Positions 9,740 through 21,666 of a stretch of 64,000 bases of DNA are shown here, in pieces. The notes below the pieces were generated by a model, which did no database searches, was not told the origin of the DNA, and worked only from the letters and a program-made list of their open reading frames with translations. Within the stretch, counting starts at the first letter, position 1. Each line of letters begins with the position of its first letter. The position numbers were made by a program, and so were the translations under genes. The stretch spans positions 372,001-436,000 of the forward strand of contig JAACJP010000037.1 in NCBI GenBank assembly GCA_013368375.1, read 5' to 3'. The stretch comes from Tricholomella constricta. Lineage: Eukaryota > Basidiomycota > Agaricomycetes > Agaricales > Lyophyllaceae.

Positions 9740-12700
9740 CAAAGGATTATCTAAGCATAAACTGTACAGGACATTTATATACGCATAACAAAGATGGTCG
9801 TGCATTACCAGAAGGTAATGCCAAACAGGTCGCTTCTCAATATAGACGTATTGTAACGCGCCGTCGTTACAGATATGTTGTAGACGCGGTTCTACGCTAT
9901 GACGGTCACTCCGAACGGGTGCTGTTCGCAGTCGCAGGCATCGGGAAGCAGGATCTCATCCTCGGATTCACCTGGCTTCGAGACCACAACCCCGACATTG
10001 ATTGGGCGACGAAGAGGGTGAAAATGAGTCGGGCGCCGTCGCGTTGCGACACCTGCAAGGTTGAGGCCAAGGAAGAGCGGCGCTCGCGCACCAAACTGCG
10101 ACCTGCCATTCGGGCCTGTCGGGCGGAAGGATTTCCGACCACAGAGCCGGATCTGCGTGCCCCGACCAGCCCCTACGTCGAGGACGACTCTGACATGGAT
10201 GAATTCCTCCCCTACACCCCAGTCATGGAGGAACCCGATCCAGAGTCGGACGACTTCCTTGCGGAGACCTTCCTGAACGGCGACCGCATCTTTGCGACTG
10301 CGATCCACCCTCCTCCGACTGTGGCGCACATCCGTGCCAGTTAAACGACATCGCAGCGACTCGCGGAAGCGCATGCCGCGAACTCTGTGCCCAAGTCGTT
10401 CCGCGACGCCGTTCCGACCCACCTCCATGACTTTGAGGACGTTTTCTCCAAGGTCGCGTTTGACGAACTCCCCGATCGCAAACAGTGGGATCACGCGATT
10501 GAGTTGGAGCCGGGCGCTTCGCCGTCCGGCACCAAAGTCTACCCACTGTCGCCGGCGGAGCAAGTCGAGCTCGATGCGTTCCTCAAGGAGAACCTCGAGT
10601 CGGGTCGGATCCGTCCGTCGAAGTCACCCATGGCTTCGCCAGTGTTCTTCATCAAGAAGAAGGATGGTGCGCTCCGGCTGGTGCAGGACTATCGGACGCT
10701 CAACGCGCTTACGGTGAAGAACCGGTACCCACTACCACTCATTAGCGAACTGGTGAACAACCTCCGCGGCGCGCGGTACTTCACCAAGCTGGACGTCCGA
10801 TGGGGGTACAACAACGTTCGGATCAAGGAAGGCGACGAGTGGAAGGCAGCGTTTCGGACGAACCGCGGTCTCTTTGAGCCGCTCGTCATGTTCTTCGGCC
10901 TCACGAACAGCCCCGCCACATTCCAGACCATGATGAATGACATCTTCCGCGATCTGATCGCCGAGGGTGTTGTTTGCGTGTACCTCGACGATATCTTGAT
11001 TTACACCAAGACTCTCGAGGAACACCGTCGGGTCGCGCGACTCGTACTGGACCGACTCCGCGAACATAAGTTGTTCTTAAAACCCGAGAAATGCGAGTTC
11101 GAACAGACCAAGGTCGAGTATCTTGGGCTGATCATCTCGCACGGGCAAGCGGAAATGGATCCGGTCAAGGTCGCTGGAGTGTCGGAGTGGCCGGCGCCGA
11201 GGAACAAGAAGGAGGTGCAAGCGTTCTTGGGCTTCACCAATTTCTACCGACGGTTCATCCAGGACTTCTCGCACCACGCCCGACCCCTGTTCGATCTGAC
11301 GGGCAAGGATGTTGCCTGGCGCTGGGAAGCGTCGGAACAGTCGGCCTTTGACCTCCTGAAGTCTGCGATCACGTCGCGACCAGTGCTTGCATTCCCCGAC
11401 GACGACCGACCGTACCGCATCGAAGCTGATTCGTCCGACTTTGCGACGGGCACGGTCCTGTCACAAGAGTCGCCATCTGATGGCAAGTGGCACCCGGTCG
11501 CGTTCTACTCGAAGAGCTTGAACGCAGTCGAGCGGAACTACGAGATCCATGACAAGGAGATGCTGGCGATCATCCGGTCTCTGGAGGAGTGGCGACATTT
11601 TGTGGAAGGCGCAAAGCACAAGGTAGTGATCTTGACCGACCACAAAAACCTTGAGTACTTCCTCACCGCGAAGAAACTCAATCGGCGGCAAGCCCGCTGG
11701 TCGCTCTACCTCGCCAACTTCGACTTCACCCTCCACCACCGTCCGGGACGCAGCATGGGCAAACCCGACGCCCTGTCGCGTCGCGCTGACCACGGCGACG
11801 GAAGTGGCGACAATGCTGACATTGTGCTCCTCAAACCCGAGTTCTTCGCGATCCGCGCGACCGAAGGTCTGGTACTGGTCGGAGAAGAAGACGATGTGCT
11901 GAAGGCGATTCGCAAGGGCAATCGCGACGGCGCACAGGAGGACGCGGTCGCGAAAGCAGCGCAACTGGTCAAGGCATCCAAGACTGCCGGTCGCTCCCTA
12001 CGCTTCGGCGAGTGGGGGGAGGAAGGCGGTCTGCTCACGTTCCGTGGACGGATCTATGTCCCAAACGTTCCTGACCTTCGCCGACGCATTGTGGAACAAC
12101 ACCACGACTCCAAGATCGCCGGTCACCCGGGTCGCTGGAAGACGTTAGAGCTGGTGTCGCGCAACTACTGGTGGCCTCAGATGTCGCGCTTTGTCGGTTC
12201 CTACACCAGCACCTGCGACATGTGCTTGCGCACGAAACCCCGCCGCCAACTCCCCGTCGGACAGCTGCAGCCGCTCCCAATCCCCGAAGGTCGATGGAAC
12301 GTCGTATCGGTGGACTTCATCACTGAGCTCCCTGAGTCCAACGGCCACGACGCGATCATGAACGTCGTGGATTCGGTCGGAAAGCGAGCGCACTTCATTG
12401 CATCGCACACAACCTGTTCGGCCTTGGGAGCTGCCAACCTCTACCGTCGTCACGTCTGGAAGCTGCACGGTCTCCCCGACGCATTCGTCTCCGATCGAGG
12501 TCCACAGTTCGTAGCCGAGTTCACGCGCGAGCTGTACCGACTCCTGCGTATCAAGCTGTCAGCTTCGACGGCGTACCACCCGCAGACCGACGGGCAGACT
12601 GAGCGCGTCAACCAGGAGCTGGAACAATTCCTGCGGGTCTTCTGCAACGAGCGCCAGAACAACTGGGAGGACCTGTTGCCCGACGCCGAATTCAGTTACA

Positions 12701-13447
12701 ACAACCATGTACACTCGGCGACGCAACAGACCCCCTTCCTGCTCGACACTGGTCGGCATCCGCGCATGGGCTTTGAGCCGCGTCAGGGCGCTTCCAAGAA
12801 TGAGTCAGCCGAAGAGTTCGTGGAGCGCATGAAGGAAGCCCAGGAGGAAGCCAAGGCGGCGCTTGCAAAGGCAAAGGACGACATGGAGCGGTATTACAAC
12901 CAGCGACACACCCCCGCGCCCGACTACCAGCCTGGCGACAAGGTGTACTTGGACGCGACCGACATTTCTACGACCCGACCATCTAAGAAGTTGTCGCATT
13001 GCTACCTCGGCCCTTTCGTCGTGCAAAGGCGAGTCGGCCCGCTCGCATATCGCCTTCTGTTGCCTCAGTCCATGAAGCGCATCCATCCGGTCTTCCACGT
13101 CGTAAAGCTTGTCCCCGCCGTCGCGGACCCCATCGAAGGTCAGCAGTCTGATCCACCGCCCGCCCCCAGATATCATCAACGACGAGCCCCACTACGAAGT
13201 CCACAAAATCCTCGACAGCCGCATCTTTCGCAAGAAACTCCAGTACAAGATCTTGTGGAAAGGCTACGGCTACGAAGAAGCTTCGTGGGAGCCCCGGGAG
13301 AATGTCGTCGCCCCCGACCTGTTGCGCAAATTCCACCGCGACAATCCCGATGCTGCGCGCCACATCCGTGGCATCTTCACTCTGTCCCCCGCCGTCTTCG
13401 CCACCGTCACCCCGCACCGAGCCGTTGCGATTCAAGAGGGGGGGTGA
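9740..13447 (+). pseudogene. Chromovirus Pol (protease-RT-RNase H-integrase-chromodomain), inactivated
   Basis: Element 2. Protease-like homology starts around 9745 (KDYLS, NKDGR) and becomes clear at 9901 (HSERVLFAV, LILGFTWL). An in-frame TAA at 10342-10344 splits an otherwise continuous frame; one C-to-T change of a Gln codon would explain it. RT runs about 10550-11000 with YLDD at 10981-10992; RNase H about 11410-11790 (IEADSS, DKEML, TDHKN); integrase HHCC at 12090-12240 and D,D,E at VDFITEL, SDRGPQF, TERVNQE. After the integrase C-terminus the frame slips by one base in a C-run near 13160. The chromodomain follows in the next frame (YEVHKILDSR, ILWKGYG, SWEPRENV) up to 13446. GC content drops left of about 9885, which suggests a hybrid or rearranged 5' part; gag and the 5' LTR are missing. 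Confidence 0.8.
13431..13447 (+). promoter_or_regulatory. Polypurine tract of element 2
   Basis: AAGAGGGGGGGTGA lies between the chromodomain stop and the LTR start TGTTAGGG, the usual place and composition of a Gypsy PPT. Confidence 0.6.
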
Positions 13448-13916
13448 TGTTAGGGGAACTCCCTTTCGCGCCCTCCGACGCTCACCGATCGTCCCCCCGC
13501 TCATGCGATCACTCCCCCGACCGTTCGCGATCCCGACCCCCGACGCTCCGACCCAAGCGTCGGTGTATATACTTACACACTTCCTGTCGTTCCCATCTCT
13601 CCCTGCACGCGCCCGACGCCGATCCCGACCACCCGACATCCCGACGTCGGCTGTCCCAACTCGTGCCCGTACCCTGAGCCATGAGGATCGGACAGCGTCG
13701 GGAACGTGTCCATACACGCGCCGCAGACCATTCCTTGATTATTATGTACAGTACTCGTATATAGTCGGCCCACTGGCATTGGGGATCCTTAGTCTATTCT
13801 CTTCGGATTCCCCTCTGCCAGGTAAGCCCCTCTTTACATTCCTCACTGTACTTAATATAACTTCGGATTCCCCTCTGCCAGTACGACTCAGCTCTGCTCG
13901 TGAGGTCGCCCTAACA
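13448..13916 (+). repeat. 3' LTR of element 2 (469 bp)
   Basis: It begins TGTTAGGG and ends CCCTAACA, a perfect 8-bp terminal inverted repeat. A hairpin CCGACGCT...AGCGTCGG is at about 13540-13564, followed by TATATAC. A 20-bp direct repeat (TTCGGATTCCCCTCTGCCAG) occurs at about 13803 and 13863, an internal duplication. A related LTR lies at 60998. The flanking GCGCC (13917-13921) would be the target-site copy, but the 5' LTR is absent so this cannot be tested. Confidence 0.8.
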
Positions 13917-15270
13917 GCGCCCCAGCTCCCAGCCCACCGTTTTTCTATACCTAGTGCCGCTTGATGATAGCATGGATTACCTACCTCAGACTATCTTGCC
14001 AACAAGTTCCATTTCTCGAATTCTGTTTTATCTTTTTTTTCGGAGTCCGCGACTGGAATTTAGAGAGACCCAAAGTTGCTTAGAGTATCGTTCAGTTTTA
14101 TATACATTTTGATTTGTCTACGGAAATCGTCGCGTCCCCATACTACACGCGTTTTCTGCTGGTCGGCTGACTGTTGTCTGGATCAGGGTCCAACACCATA
14201 TATAGCACCGGGTGACTGAACAATTACTTTTCCAGTTGTTCTACCTTTTGGGGTAACGGTGAGCGCGGTTCTCTTGGACGGATTACAGTCGGGAGGGAAA
14301 GGATGTGACTGATAATAGAGCAAGTAAGTCATACTGATAATCCAACATATCCGGATGGTAATGTGCAGGCGAGCAGGAACTCCGGGGAAGAGTCCGATGA
14401 TCATGATGTTTGTACTACTACTATATTCATCCATCCATCCATAACAAATGTTCTCATAATTCTCTTTGTGAACTGGTTATTTCATTCTGGAAGATCGCAG
14501 TACAGTATACCAACTGAGAGGTGCAGACATCAATATCTCTTATTCCCTGAATCCAATCGGATCGTTATTTTGATTTGTGGCGCTTTTATTTGGCAAATAC
14601 CAATTTGTTTGAAGCCGAGTCACCCGATTACACTAATCCACTTCCTGGTGGCTTCCCAGCTCTCCTTCGAATGACCTGCTGACTCCCATTGCACTTACAT
14701 TATCAAAAGGTTGACAAGGTCCGCAAGTTTTAATGCGACCTTGTATCGTTGCGTTTGAAAATCCTGATGTTTGGTCCGGTGACTCTCATACGGTCAGTGA
14801 CCACCTTCTGACCATCACTAATGCTGTCCAAGGTTGCGTCGAGGAGAAGAAGACATGTTTATGCATCTCGATTGGACATCGGTTCTACTTCCGACAACTC
14901 ATCACCTTAAATGGCTTCTTGTACTACACGCTCCACACCTTCTCCACCCACCCGGATGGAAAGCGGTCTCTCACGAGCTCAAACATGGATGACATTGCAA
15001 GGCACGCAATGGATGAAACGGAAGAGCAGGGGATAAACTGCGGATATGACCGATCATACCGTGCTTCCTATGATGACCGATGATACGCTTCCTATGATGA
15101 CTGATGAACCTCTTCGAGCTCCCCCAGAATATACTCTAGTGCCACAATGCTTTGAAATTATTTGCCAAGGTAAGTCTACAGCACCGTCTGCTCTTCACGT
15201 TGCTCCGTTATCCGCCTGGCGTGCCACATGCCTGAGGGGTCATCCGGACCGCCATTCTAGAGCAGGATAC
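13917..15270. other. Gene-poor region right of element 2
   Basis: No protein family was recognised. Short open frames (for example 14733-15083) lack conserved motifs. At 15044-15118 there is a short imperfect tandem repeat, about 24 nt per unit, of CCTATGATGACCGATGATAC type. Confidence 0.4.
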
Positions 15271-15271
15271 G

Positions 15272-15279
15272 TATAAAAG
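15272..15279 (+). promoter_or_regulatory. TATA box of the intradiol dioxygenase-like gene
   Basis: TATAAAAG lies 63 nt before the ATG at 15335, a normal distance for a fungal core promoter with a short leader. Confidence 0.55.
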
Positions 15280-15334
15280 AGGCTTACTGACGGCTCTGAA
15301 ACCCAGAAAATCCAAGCAATCGCTCGCCTTAACC

Positions 15335-16516
15335 ATGCATATCTTCTCGCTTATCCCTCTCCTTGCTCTTTGCAGTGTTGTATCTGGTCAGCACTCTCCT
15401 TTTCTCTCTTGAGGTTGAAGCAAGTTCTCATGGTGATTTTTCTAGCCTACCCTTCTGAAAAGTCGGGCGCCATCGCTGCAAGGAGCTGTCAACAGGAGGT
15501 TGCAGCATTCAATCTCGCAAGAAGGGAGAAACGCGGACACGTCAAAAGGACTTTCTTTCCTGTCCTGCAGAACGTAGGTTTCCTTATACATTGGCAATAA
15601 CATCAAGTGAAGAGCTTACGTCTTTATAGCTTACCTGCGTTGCAGCTCCAGAGACCCCTCGAGGTAGACAACCTGTGCACACTCGAGATAGTCTTGAACT
15701 GACACGGATTTCTTAGTTGACTATCTTCCCCCGGTAAAGCCCAGTCCATTCCTCTCCTTGGGGTGCCTTCTAACATTCTACAGCTTCTGCGCCAAAATGT
15801 TACTGAAGGCCAAATGTGAGTAATCTTTGCTGAATTCGGATCATGACGGTAACGGTTCTCAGCGGGGTTTCTCTTACGCTCGACATTGGCGTTTTGGATG
15901 TGACCACATGCAAGCCCCTCCCGAACGTAATGGTCGAAGTTTGGTCTAGTGCGTGCTACGCTGAATGGAAAAAGAATTGTCGTAAGAATGAATGCTGATT
16001 TATTTATATAGCCAATGCACTCGGAAAGTACGGATCTACCTTCCTTCGGGGAGCCACCACTTCTTCCAGTACCGGGATCGCAGAGTTCCAGACCATATTC
16101 CCTGGCCACAATTCTTACAGCGCGAATCACATCAATCTAATGATCCACACGACCTCATCGATGTCCGGTGCTATCTCTCACGTCGGTCAGATCTTCTTCA
16201 CGGATCGTTGGACCGAGGTCGTTGGCATGTACAGGAACTATGCTAAGAACAAGAACCCACGCGTGTTGAATAAACAGGACCCCAACTTCAAGTTAGCCCA
16301 CAGCGCCGGGTTCGGCGCAATAGTCGAGTGCGTTATTTCTCGTGTTGCATGTGAGGAGCCCAACCTAACGTCACTTGCTTCAGCATCATGTCCATTAATG
16401 ACGACTGGCCTCTCGGTGTCACTGGGTATATCAGTATGTTCATGGCTATTCACTGTACGCGTACATGCTCATCAGGAATTGCAGCCGTCGGAGTAGACCC
16501 ACACAGGAAAGCCTGA
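15335..16516 (+). CDS. Secreted intradiol ring-cleavage dioxygenase-like protein
   Basis: Nine-exon model, 251 aa: 15335-15386, 15446-15573, 15630-15663, 15717-15733, 15784-15815, 15863-15948, 16012-16327, 16384-16433, 16476-16516; all phases agree. The first exon is a signal peptide (MHIFSLIPLLALCSVVS, cleaved before AYP). Family marks in order: a CVAAPE/VDYLPP segment matching the usual C-x-PE...GPYY, then LLRQNVTEGQ, TLDIGVLDVTTCKPLPNV, VEVWS, GATTSSSTGIAEFQTIFPGH and the ANHINLMIH segment. Intradiol enzymes bind Fe(III) through two Tyr and two His. Here the second His of the usual HIH is Asn (NHIN) and the Tyr after PGH is Asn, so the iron site may be altered. The lactonase-like gene 690 bp downstream fits the next pathway step. 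First donor is GTCAGC, weak but frame-consistent. Confidence 0.8.
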
Positions 16517-17204
16517 TACGGAGTACTAGGAGAGAGATGTAACTACGCTACTCGTTTGATTTCAATGACTAACTGCCGAGAGCGTGACCGAGGAAAGGGT
16601 AAATATGATACTTGAAAGCCTATGGCGAGGCAATATAAAGCTTTGCAGTATAAGATCATATACGCAGCCCCAAGTTTCGAGGGAACTCTTGTTAGCTACA
16701 AGAACAGCCAGGCTTCCACCTGAGTTATTCAGGGCCGCCCCTAAGTTCGTGCCGGAGTTCTCTTGTATTCGCATCATTCGGCATAAGTTCATCTTCTCTT
16801 ATGAAATTGATATCTTCAGTTACGTTCCAATGTAGAACACGACTCTATACGCACAACTCTCCACACATAACACTTGGATCTACATGGACATGTCTTTGAT
16901 CTCGGTGTCGACACCAATTCGCGAAGGATAACCTGGTGCTCAGAATATCGAGCAGTATCTGAACGCCGGAGATGTAATAACTTGAACACAGCTATCCTTT
17001 GTACTGGCCAGTCCTACAGGGAGCAATCTTTTTTAAAACAGAACAATGACGGGTCGCTGTGGCATTCCGTTGTTTGTTCGGCACGTTGCCAGCCTCGCGC
17101 CTCGCGTTCTCTTTCCTCGCTCCTCAGCAGGCCCAGTGCCAGTTTACACTCTCTTCTTCCACCCAACGCTATTTCTGCGCTAGTCGCTCATCGTATACAC
17201 CGCC
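16517..17204. other. Intergenic, promoter side of the lactonase gene
   Basis: No gene seen. Short frames are unspliced and unconserved. The last 200 nt before 17205 probably hold the lactonase promoter; no clear TATA box was found. Confidence 0.4.
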
Positions 17205-18592
17205 ATGGTCAAATTCATGATCCTCGCAGGCGGATTCTCCCAGTTCATCGCCACATACCTGTTCGATTCGGACGCCAGCAGCCTTACACTCATAAAACAC
17301 AGCCAGACCGGAGAAAACCCATCCTGGATCGCGTCTCATCCCAAGAACAGCAGTGTACTTTAGTGAGTATGCGCGAGACTATCCGTAATTCTCCGAGTTA
17401 ATCTTATGTGGCACATTCTTTGAAAATTCCACTAGTGCTGTCAACGAAATCTCGCCCATTGGGAATCTGCAATCTTTCGTCGTTGAATCGGATGGTGGAC
17501 TTACGTTGGTCGATACAGTGTCCTCTGGTGGTAATGGACCCACCTTCACGAACCCACTTTCAACTGGGGAGGTCTCAGCGATGAACGTGAGTTTAATGTT
17601 CAGTTTTCTTTCTGTAGACTGTGGGCTGAGAGTGTTGATGCAAGTTCGGATCACCGAACTGCTCTCTCGTCGCCACTCTTCCTGGAGATCCACTCCGTTT
17701 CCTAAAGGATTCTCCGATTGTCAAATTTCCAGTAGGTGATGGGCCATCGCATCCACACATGTCTCTTGAGTACAATGGCGAGGTTTTTGTCCCAGACTTG
17801 GTTCGTCCTCTCTATTCTGTGTATGACGCTGACTTACCCTGTGCAGGGAGCTAACAAAATATGGAGGCTTGTGAATGACGGGGCAGCCGGCAAGTTCAAG
17901 GTTCAAGGACAAATTGACGTTGACGCTGGCTCTGGACCACGTCATATAGCAATTCACGGTAAATGATCCTTCCCAACTTCTCATTTTATAACTGATTAGA
18001 GCATGGAATAGACAATATTCTGTTCACGTTGAACGAGCTTACTTCCACCCTCACCGCCCAATACATCCCTCGAGCCCCGAACGGAACGGCGCTCCCCCTC
18101 ATTGCAAACGTTTCCATCGTCCCTCCCCACACCTACAAGGGAAAGTTCGCAGCGGCGGAGATCCTCATCTCCAAACCATCAGAGAAGTATCCCGACCCGC
18201 TCATCTACGTGAGCAACCGCAACCTCGGTCCCGAGTTCGATTCGCGAGGCGACACCATCGCCATCTTCGAGTACAAGAAGGGCACGAGCTCCCCCGAATG
18301 CTCCAGTCTGAGCCACTCAGCGAAACGAATGGTCAGGCGGGCCCATCACATACGCCGCCGGGACCCGGGCAACCCCAGCTTGTCGCTCGTTGCGCAGGTG
18401 TTTACTGGCCTTAAGCAGATCCGGAGCATGAGTCTTGGGCCGGTGGAGGGCGGTGGCGATGAGTTCCTGGTCGCGGGCGCAAATGTTGATGGGGGTGTCG
18501 TTATGTTCCGCAGGGTGGATGGCGGAAGAAATTTGATTGAGATGGTGAGGAATGAAGAGATTGCGAATAGGACGAGCTTCGTGTTTGTGTAA
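17205..18592 (+). CDS. Seven-bladed beta-propeller lactonase (carboxymuconate cyclase-like)
   Basis: Five-exon model, 385 aa: 17205-17362, 17436-17586, 17645-17800, 17847-17958, 18012-18592, one frame throughout. The sequence has repeated propeller-blade signatures: NPSWIASHP, NGPTFTNPLS, GDGPSHPHMSLEYNG, VFVPDLGANKIW, DAGSGPRHIAIH, LIYVSNRNL and GDTIAIFEY. These match the Lactonase family (6-phosphogluconolactonase / fungal 3-carboxy-cis,cis-muconate lactonising enzyme). In the beta-ketoadipate pathway this enzyme closes the lactone ring of the product made by an intradiol dioxygenase, which is the upstream neighbour. The N-terminal MVKFMILAGGFSQFIATYLF might be the first blade (AGGF..FI) rather than a signal peptide. 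Exact substrate is not readable from sequence. Confidence 0.85.
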
Positions 18593-19181
18593 GTCGTTTA
18601 GATAGTACTGCAATCGTTTAATAGCTATTTAGTCTGTCGGTTTTGAATATATTGAACATGAGAGCAATTCTCCCTTAAGTCGGGCCCTTGGAGGGAAACA
18701 CGGCTAGCATCCACTGTGGCGTAGCACTGGTCCAACTTCTATCTTCAAAAACACAAACTGAAATGTTCATGAGGCGTGTTGAAGCGACGACGTGCACGGA
18801 AAGAACGATATCGGCGGTTGAAAATCAAGGTAATTGATCAATGGTACGAGACTACCGCAAGGCAGTTGAGAGAGCGATAGGGCATACCTTGTAGCAACAA
18901 GTATTATCCAGATGTTCCAAGTCTTGGATCCGGGTTCGAAGCCGCAGGATATCCTCAATGGAGCGGGGTTGGAGCTTCTTCCAGGATTCCGGAGCAACTC
19001 GTATGTACAGCGAGAGCGGGGCCTCTCGGATTCAGAGAACGGAAGCAAACCGGAACGCACGTGCGTAACAGTCCGATCACCAATCGATCGAAAGAATCAG
19101 GTTTTCCTTGCTTTTTCAAGTTTCTTAGAGTAGAGCTCAACGCCTGCCTGTCTTGTCACCGGCGTTGAAGAAAAAGGTAAG
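18593..19181. other. Intergenic between lactonase and SET gene
   Basis: No gene seen; short frames on both strands without motifs. Holds the lactonase 3' end and the SET gene promoter. Confidence 0.4.
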
Positions 19182-20301
19182 ATGATCTCTGAAGCACCGA
19201 TGACCTCTCCCATTTGTTTACGGACGACTCCCTACGGCGGCCGTGGTCTCTTCGCAACTGAACAGATACCTAAAGACACTCTCTTGGTCACCTGCGATTC
19301 GCCGTACGCAACCGTCATCTTCAAGAAATTCCGCAAAGAAGTCTGTGGGAACTGTTTTGCGTACGCTTTTGAGGCTCGTAAAAACACCTGGAACATCAAG
19401 TACGACGGTGCAGAAGGCAGCGGGGTGTGGTTTTGCACCGTGGAATGCAGGGATGCGTGGGCAGCGGAACAGAATGCCGAGGGGCTTCAAGGGCTGATGA
19501 ACGCAGGTGTCGAGAAGCTCGTCAAAAGCATGAAGCGGCCTAAAGGTCCCTGTCCCGTATCTTCCATCGAATCCATGCGTCCTGAAGATATAACGCTTGA
19601 AATCCACGATCTTGCTTGGAAACACGCCGAAGAGACGTACGCGCGGCCCGGATGCCCTGTTCAATATCTGGACGAACTCGAACTGGATACTGTGCGATTC
19701 CTTGTCTCGGCGATTGTACGACGGTACTTCGAGGAGAGGAACCCGCTCGCGGCGGGATCCTTGAGCTGGGCTGCCCTGCTTCAGCTCCAGAACAACGAGA
19801 TCCTCCATATACGCTCAAGGCCCTACATGCTCGATTCGCACACGCGGATATATGGGTTTCTGCGCAAAGTAGTGCTTCCGGTCCTGCAACCTTACGTTAA
19901 GACGTCGGAAATGGTTCGTGCTATCCTCGCCCGCGATCAAGGAAATGTTTTCGGCCTTTGGGATATGGCGACGACGGGGGACAGCGAGATGTTGGGATGG
20001 AGCATGTATGTCTCCGGGGCCTATTTTAATCATGGTATGGCTACTCCCTTTTCCCCGAAGCTGATCATCTTTATTTTGTTTCCTAGACTGTTCGCCGAAC
20101 GTCTGCAAGAAACGAATTCAGAAGTCACTATGCTTTTTTACGACACGAGATGTGGATATCGGAGAAGAGCTATGTATCAGCTACGTCGACGTGAAGGATG
20201 AAGTCGCTGGGCGACGAGCTGCACTCTCGGAGAACTGGTACTTTGATTGTGGATGCAAACGCTGCCACAAGGAGCTTGAAATTGAAGATTACCCCAAATG
20301 A
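19182..20301 (+). CDS. SET-domain protein (SMYD/Set5-like)
   Basis: Two exons, 19182-20034 and 20087-20301 (intron GTATGG...CCTAG, 52 nt), 355 aa. The N-terminal half of the SET fold is seen at residues 15-40 (YGGRGLFATEQIPKDTLL). A cysteine insert follows (VCGNCFAY, WFCTVEC), partly like a MYND finger, and then a helical insert. After the intron come the catalytic core motifs: YFNHDCSPN (SAM/catalytic pseudoknot) and GEELCISYVD, ending with post-SET-like cysteines (CGCKRCH). This is the split-SET layout of SMYD and fungal Set5/Set6 lysine methyltransferases. The substrate (histone or other protein) cannot be told. A second Met six codons in (19200) is an alternative start. Confidence 0.85.
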
Positions 20302-21666
20302 CAGAAGAACGCGGATTTTCATGCTGTGCGCTTGTCCTGTCAAATCAGCCTCATGCCGTTCTGACAGCGCGAAATTTTCTGTTAGGCTTACTGGGAATGT
20401 GGGCCACCATAGAGTTAAATTTGCTGTTCATTGGGCGCGGAAATAGATTTTCCTAGGGACACGGGCTTACGATAGATTTAGAATTTCGCTTTCGGGGCAT
20501 CATAGGGTATACACAGTTATGCGCATTCGAAGGTCGCCGTGGGATTGCTCGCACTTCCCATTTACCTTTTCGGTACGGGCGTCTGAGAGAAAACACGCGT
20601 GTTCAACGTGTTTCTTCATTCGCGGGCAAGTTTGGAAGAGGCCGAAGACATACTATGCCTTATTAAACCAATCCTTGCGTGCAGAACCACGTTAAGTTGC
20701 CACACAGGAACTCTGTAGGTTCGTCATCATCGTGCATCAACATCCACCCAAAGTCCATTGTCTGTATTTGCGAGAGACGGAAGGTGTGGGTTTTGTGCGA
20801 CTTCGGCAATACGCAACGTGTAAGCAGCAAGGGTGTCCAAAATAAACAAGTTAGCCGTACGCTTTCCAAGTGAGAAGGGAAAAGAATTGAACTGTTCCTT
20901 CGACAATTGGTGACGTTCCACAATAGTACCCAATGCTATGACGTGGAAGCGCTTCTCAACTGGCAGACCGGTGAATCATCTCTGAAAGAAAGAAATAGTT
21001 TCCCGATTTGGATAAGAGAGGTACCCTCGTAGCAAGGGTCGGCGGGAAAATAGGGAGTACACTTCTCACCCCAGTTGCCCATGTAAGTATAAAATATCTC
21101 TGCCAAACAGGCCTTCTGTGGGACCCTGTGAGACCTCTAAGCTGGAGGCAAATCCATGAACCTGTCTATGTGGATGCAGGGTCGCAGGAGGGAACGTAGT
21201 GAACATGCGATTGAAGAAGCTAGAAAAATACCGGGGCCTGTTTGTTTGCAGAAGGAGAACCGGGCGAGCTGCTCGGGTGACTGCGGATTGTCACTAGGAA
21301 GCGCGCATGTCGAGCCGCTTAGTTTGAGTCGGTACTGTGACGCCAATGGGGCGCCTGGAGGACCAGTCACGTTCCGTTTTATGAAGCGGGCGGCAACTTG
21401 AAGAGCCCCAACAGGACCGGAACGAGATAGTCAACACCCAGATATGTCACAGGGTTTATACGGTGCTTGCTATAGGGTGTTCAGCATTTCGTACGGGAGA
21501 AGAACCTGCTCACGGGAACGGATGGAGTGGTATAAAATAAGCAGGTGCCCCTCCAGAGCCAATTTTTTTGTACAACGGGAATGGTGGGTAATAAAATACC
21601 GTATGACCACTATTCCACTCTCTCTTACAAGCCCAACATCGCACAGGTACGTGAGTCGAAGTCCGT
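20302..21666. other. Intergenic after the SET gene
   Basis: No supported gene. Frames at 20679-20933 and 21156-21401 show no motif and no plausible splice partners. It holds the 3' sides of two convergent genes (SET +, SEC61 beta -). Confidence 0.4.

Noticed and set aside
9892..10563. 223-codon open frame on the minus strand
   Set aside because: It lies opposite the protease/RT region of element 2; the + strand carries family motifs, so this is a GC-rich shadow.
12983..13717. 244-codon minus-strand frame
   Set aside because: Antisense to integrase, chromodomain and LTR; no motifs and no splice signals.
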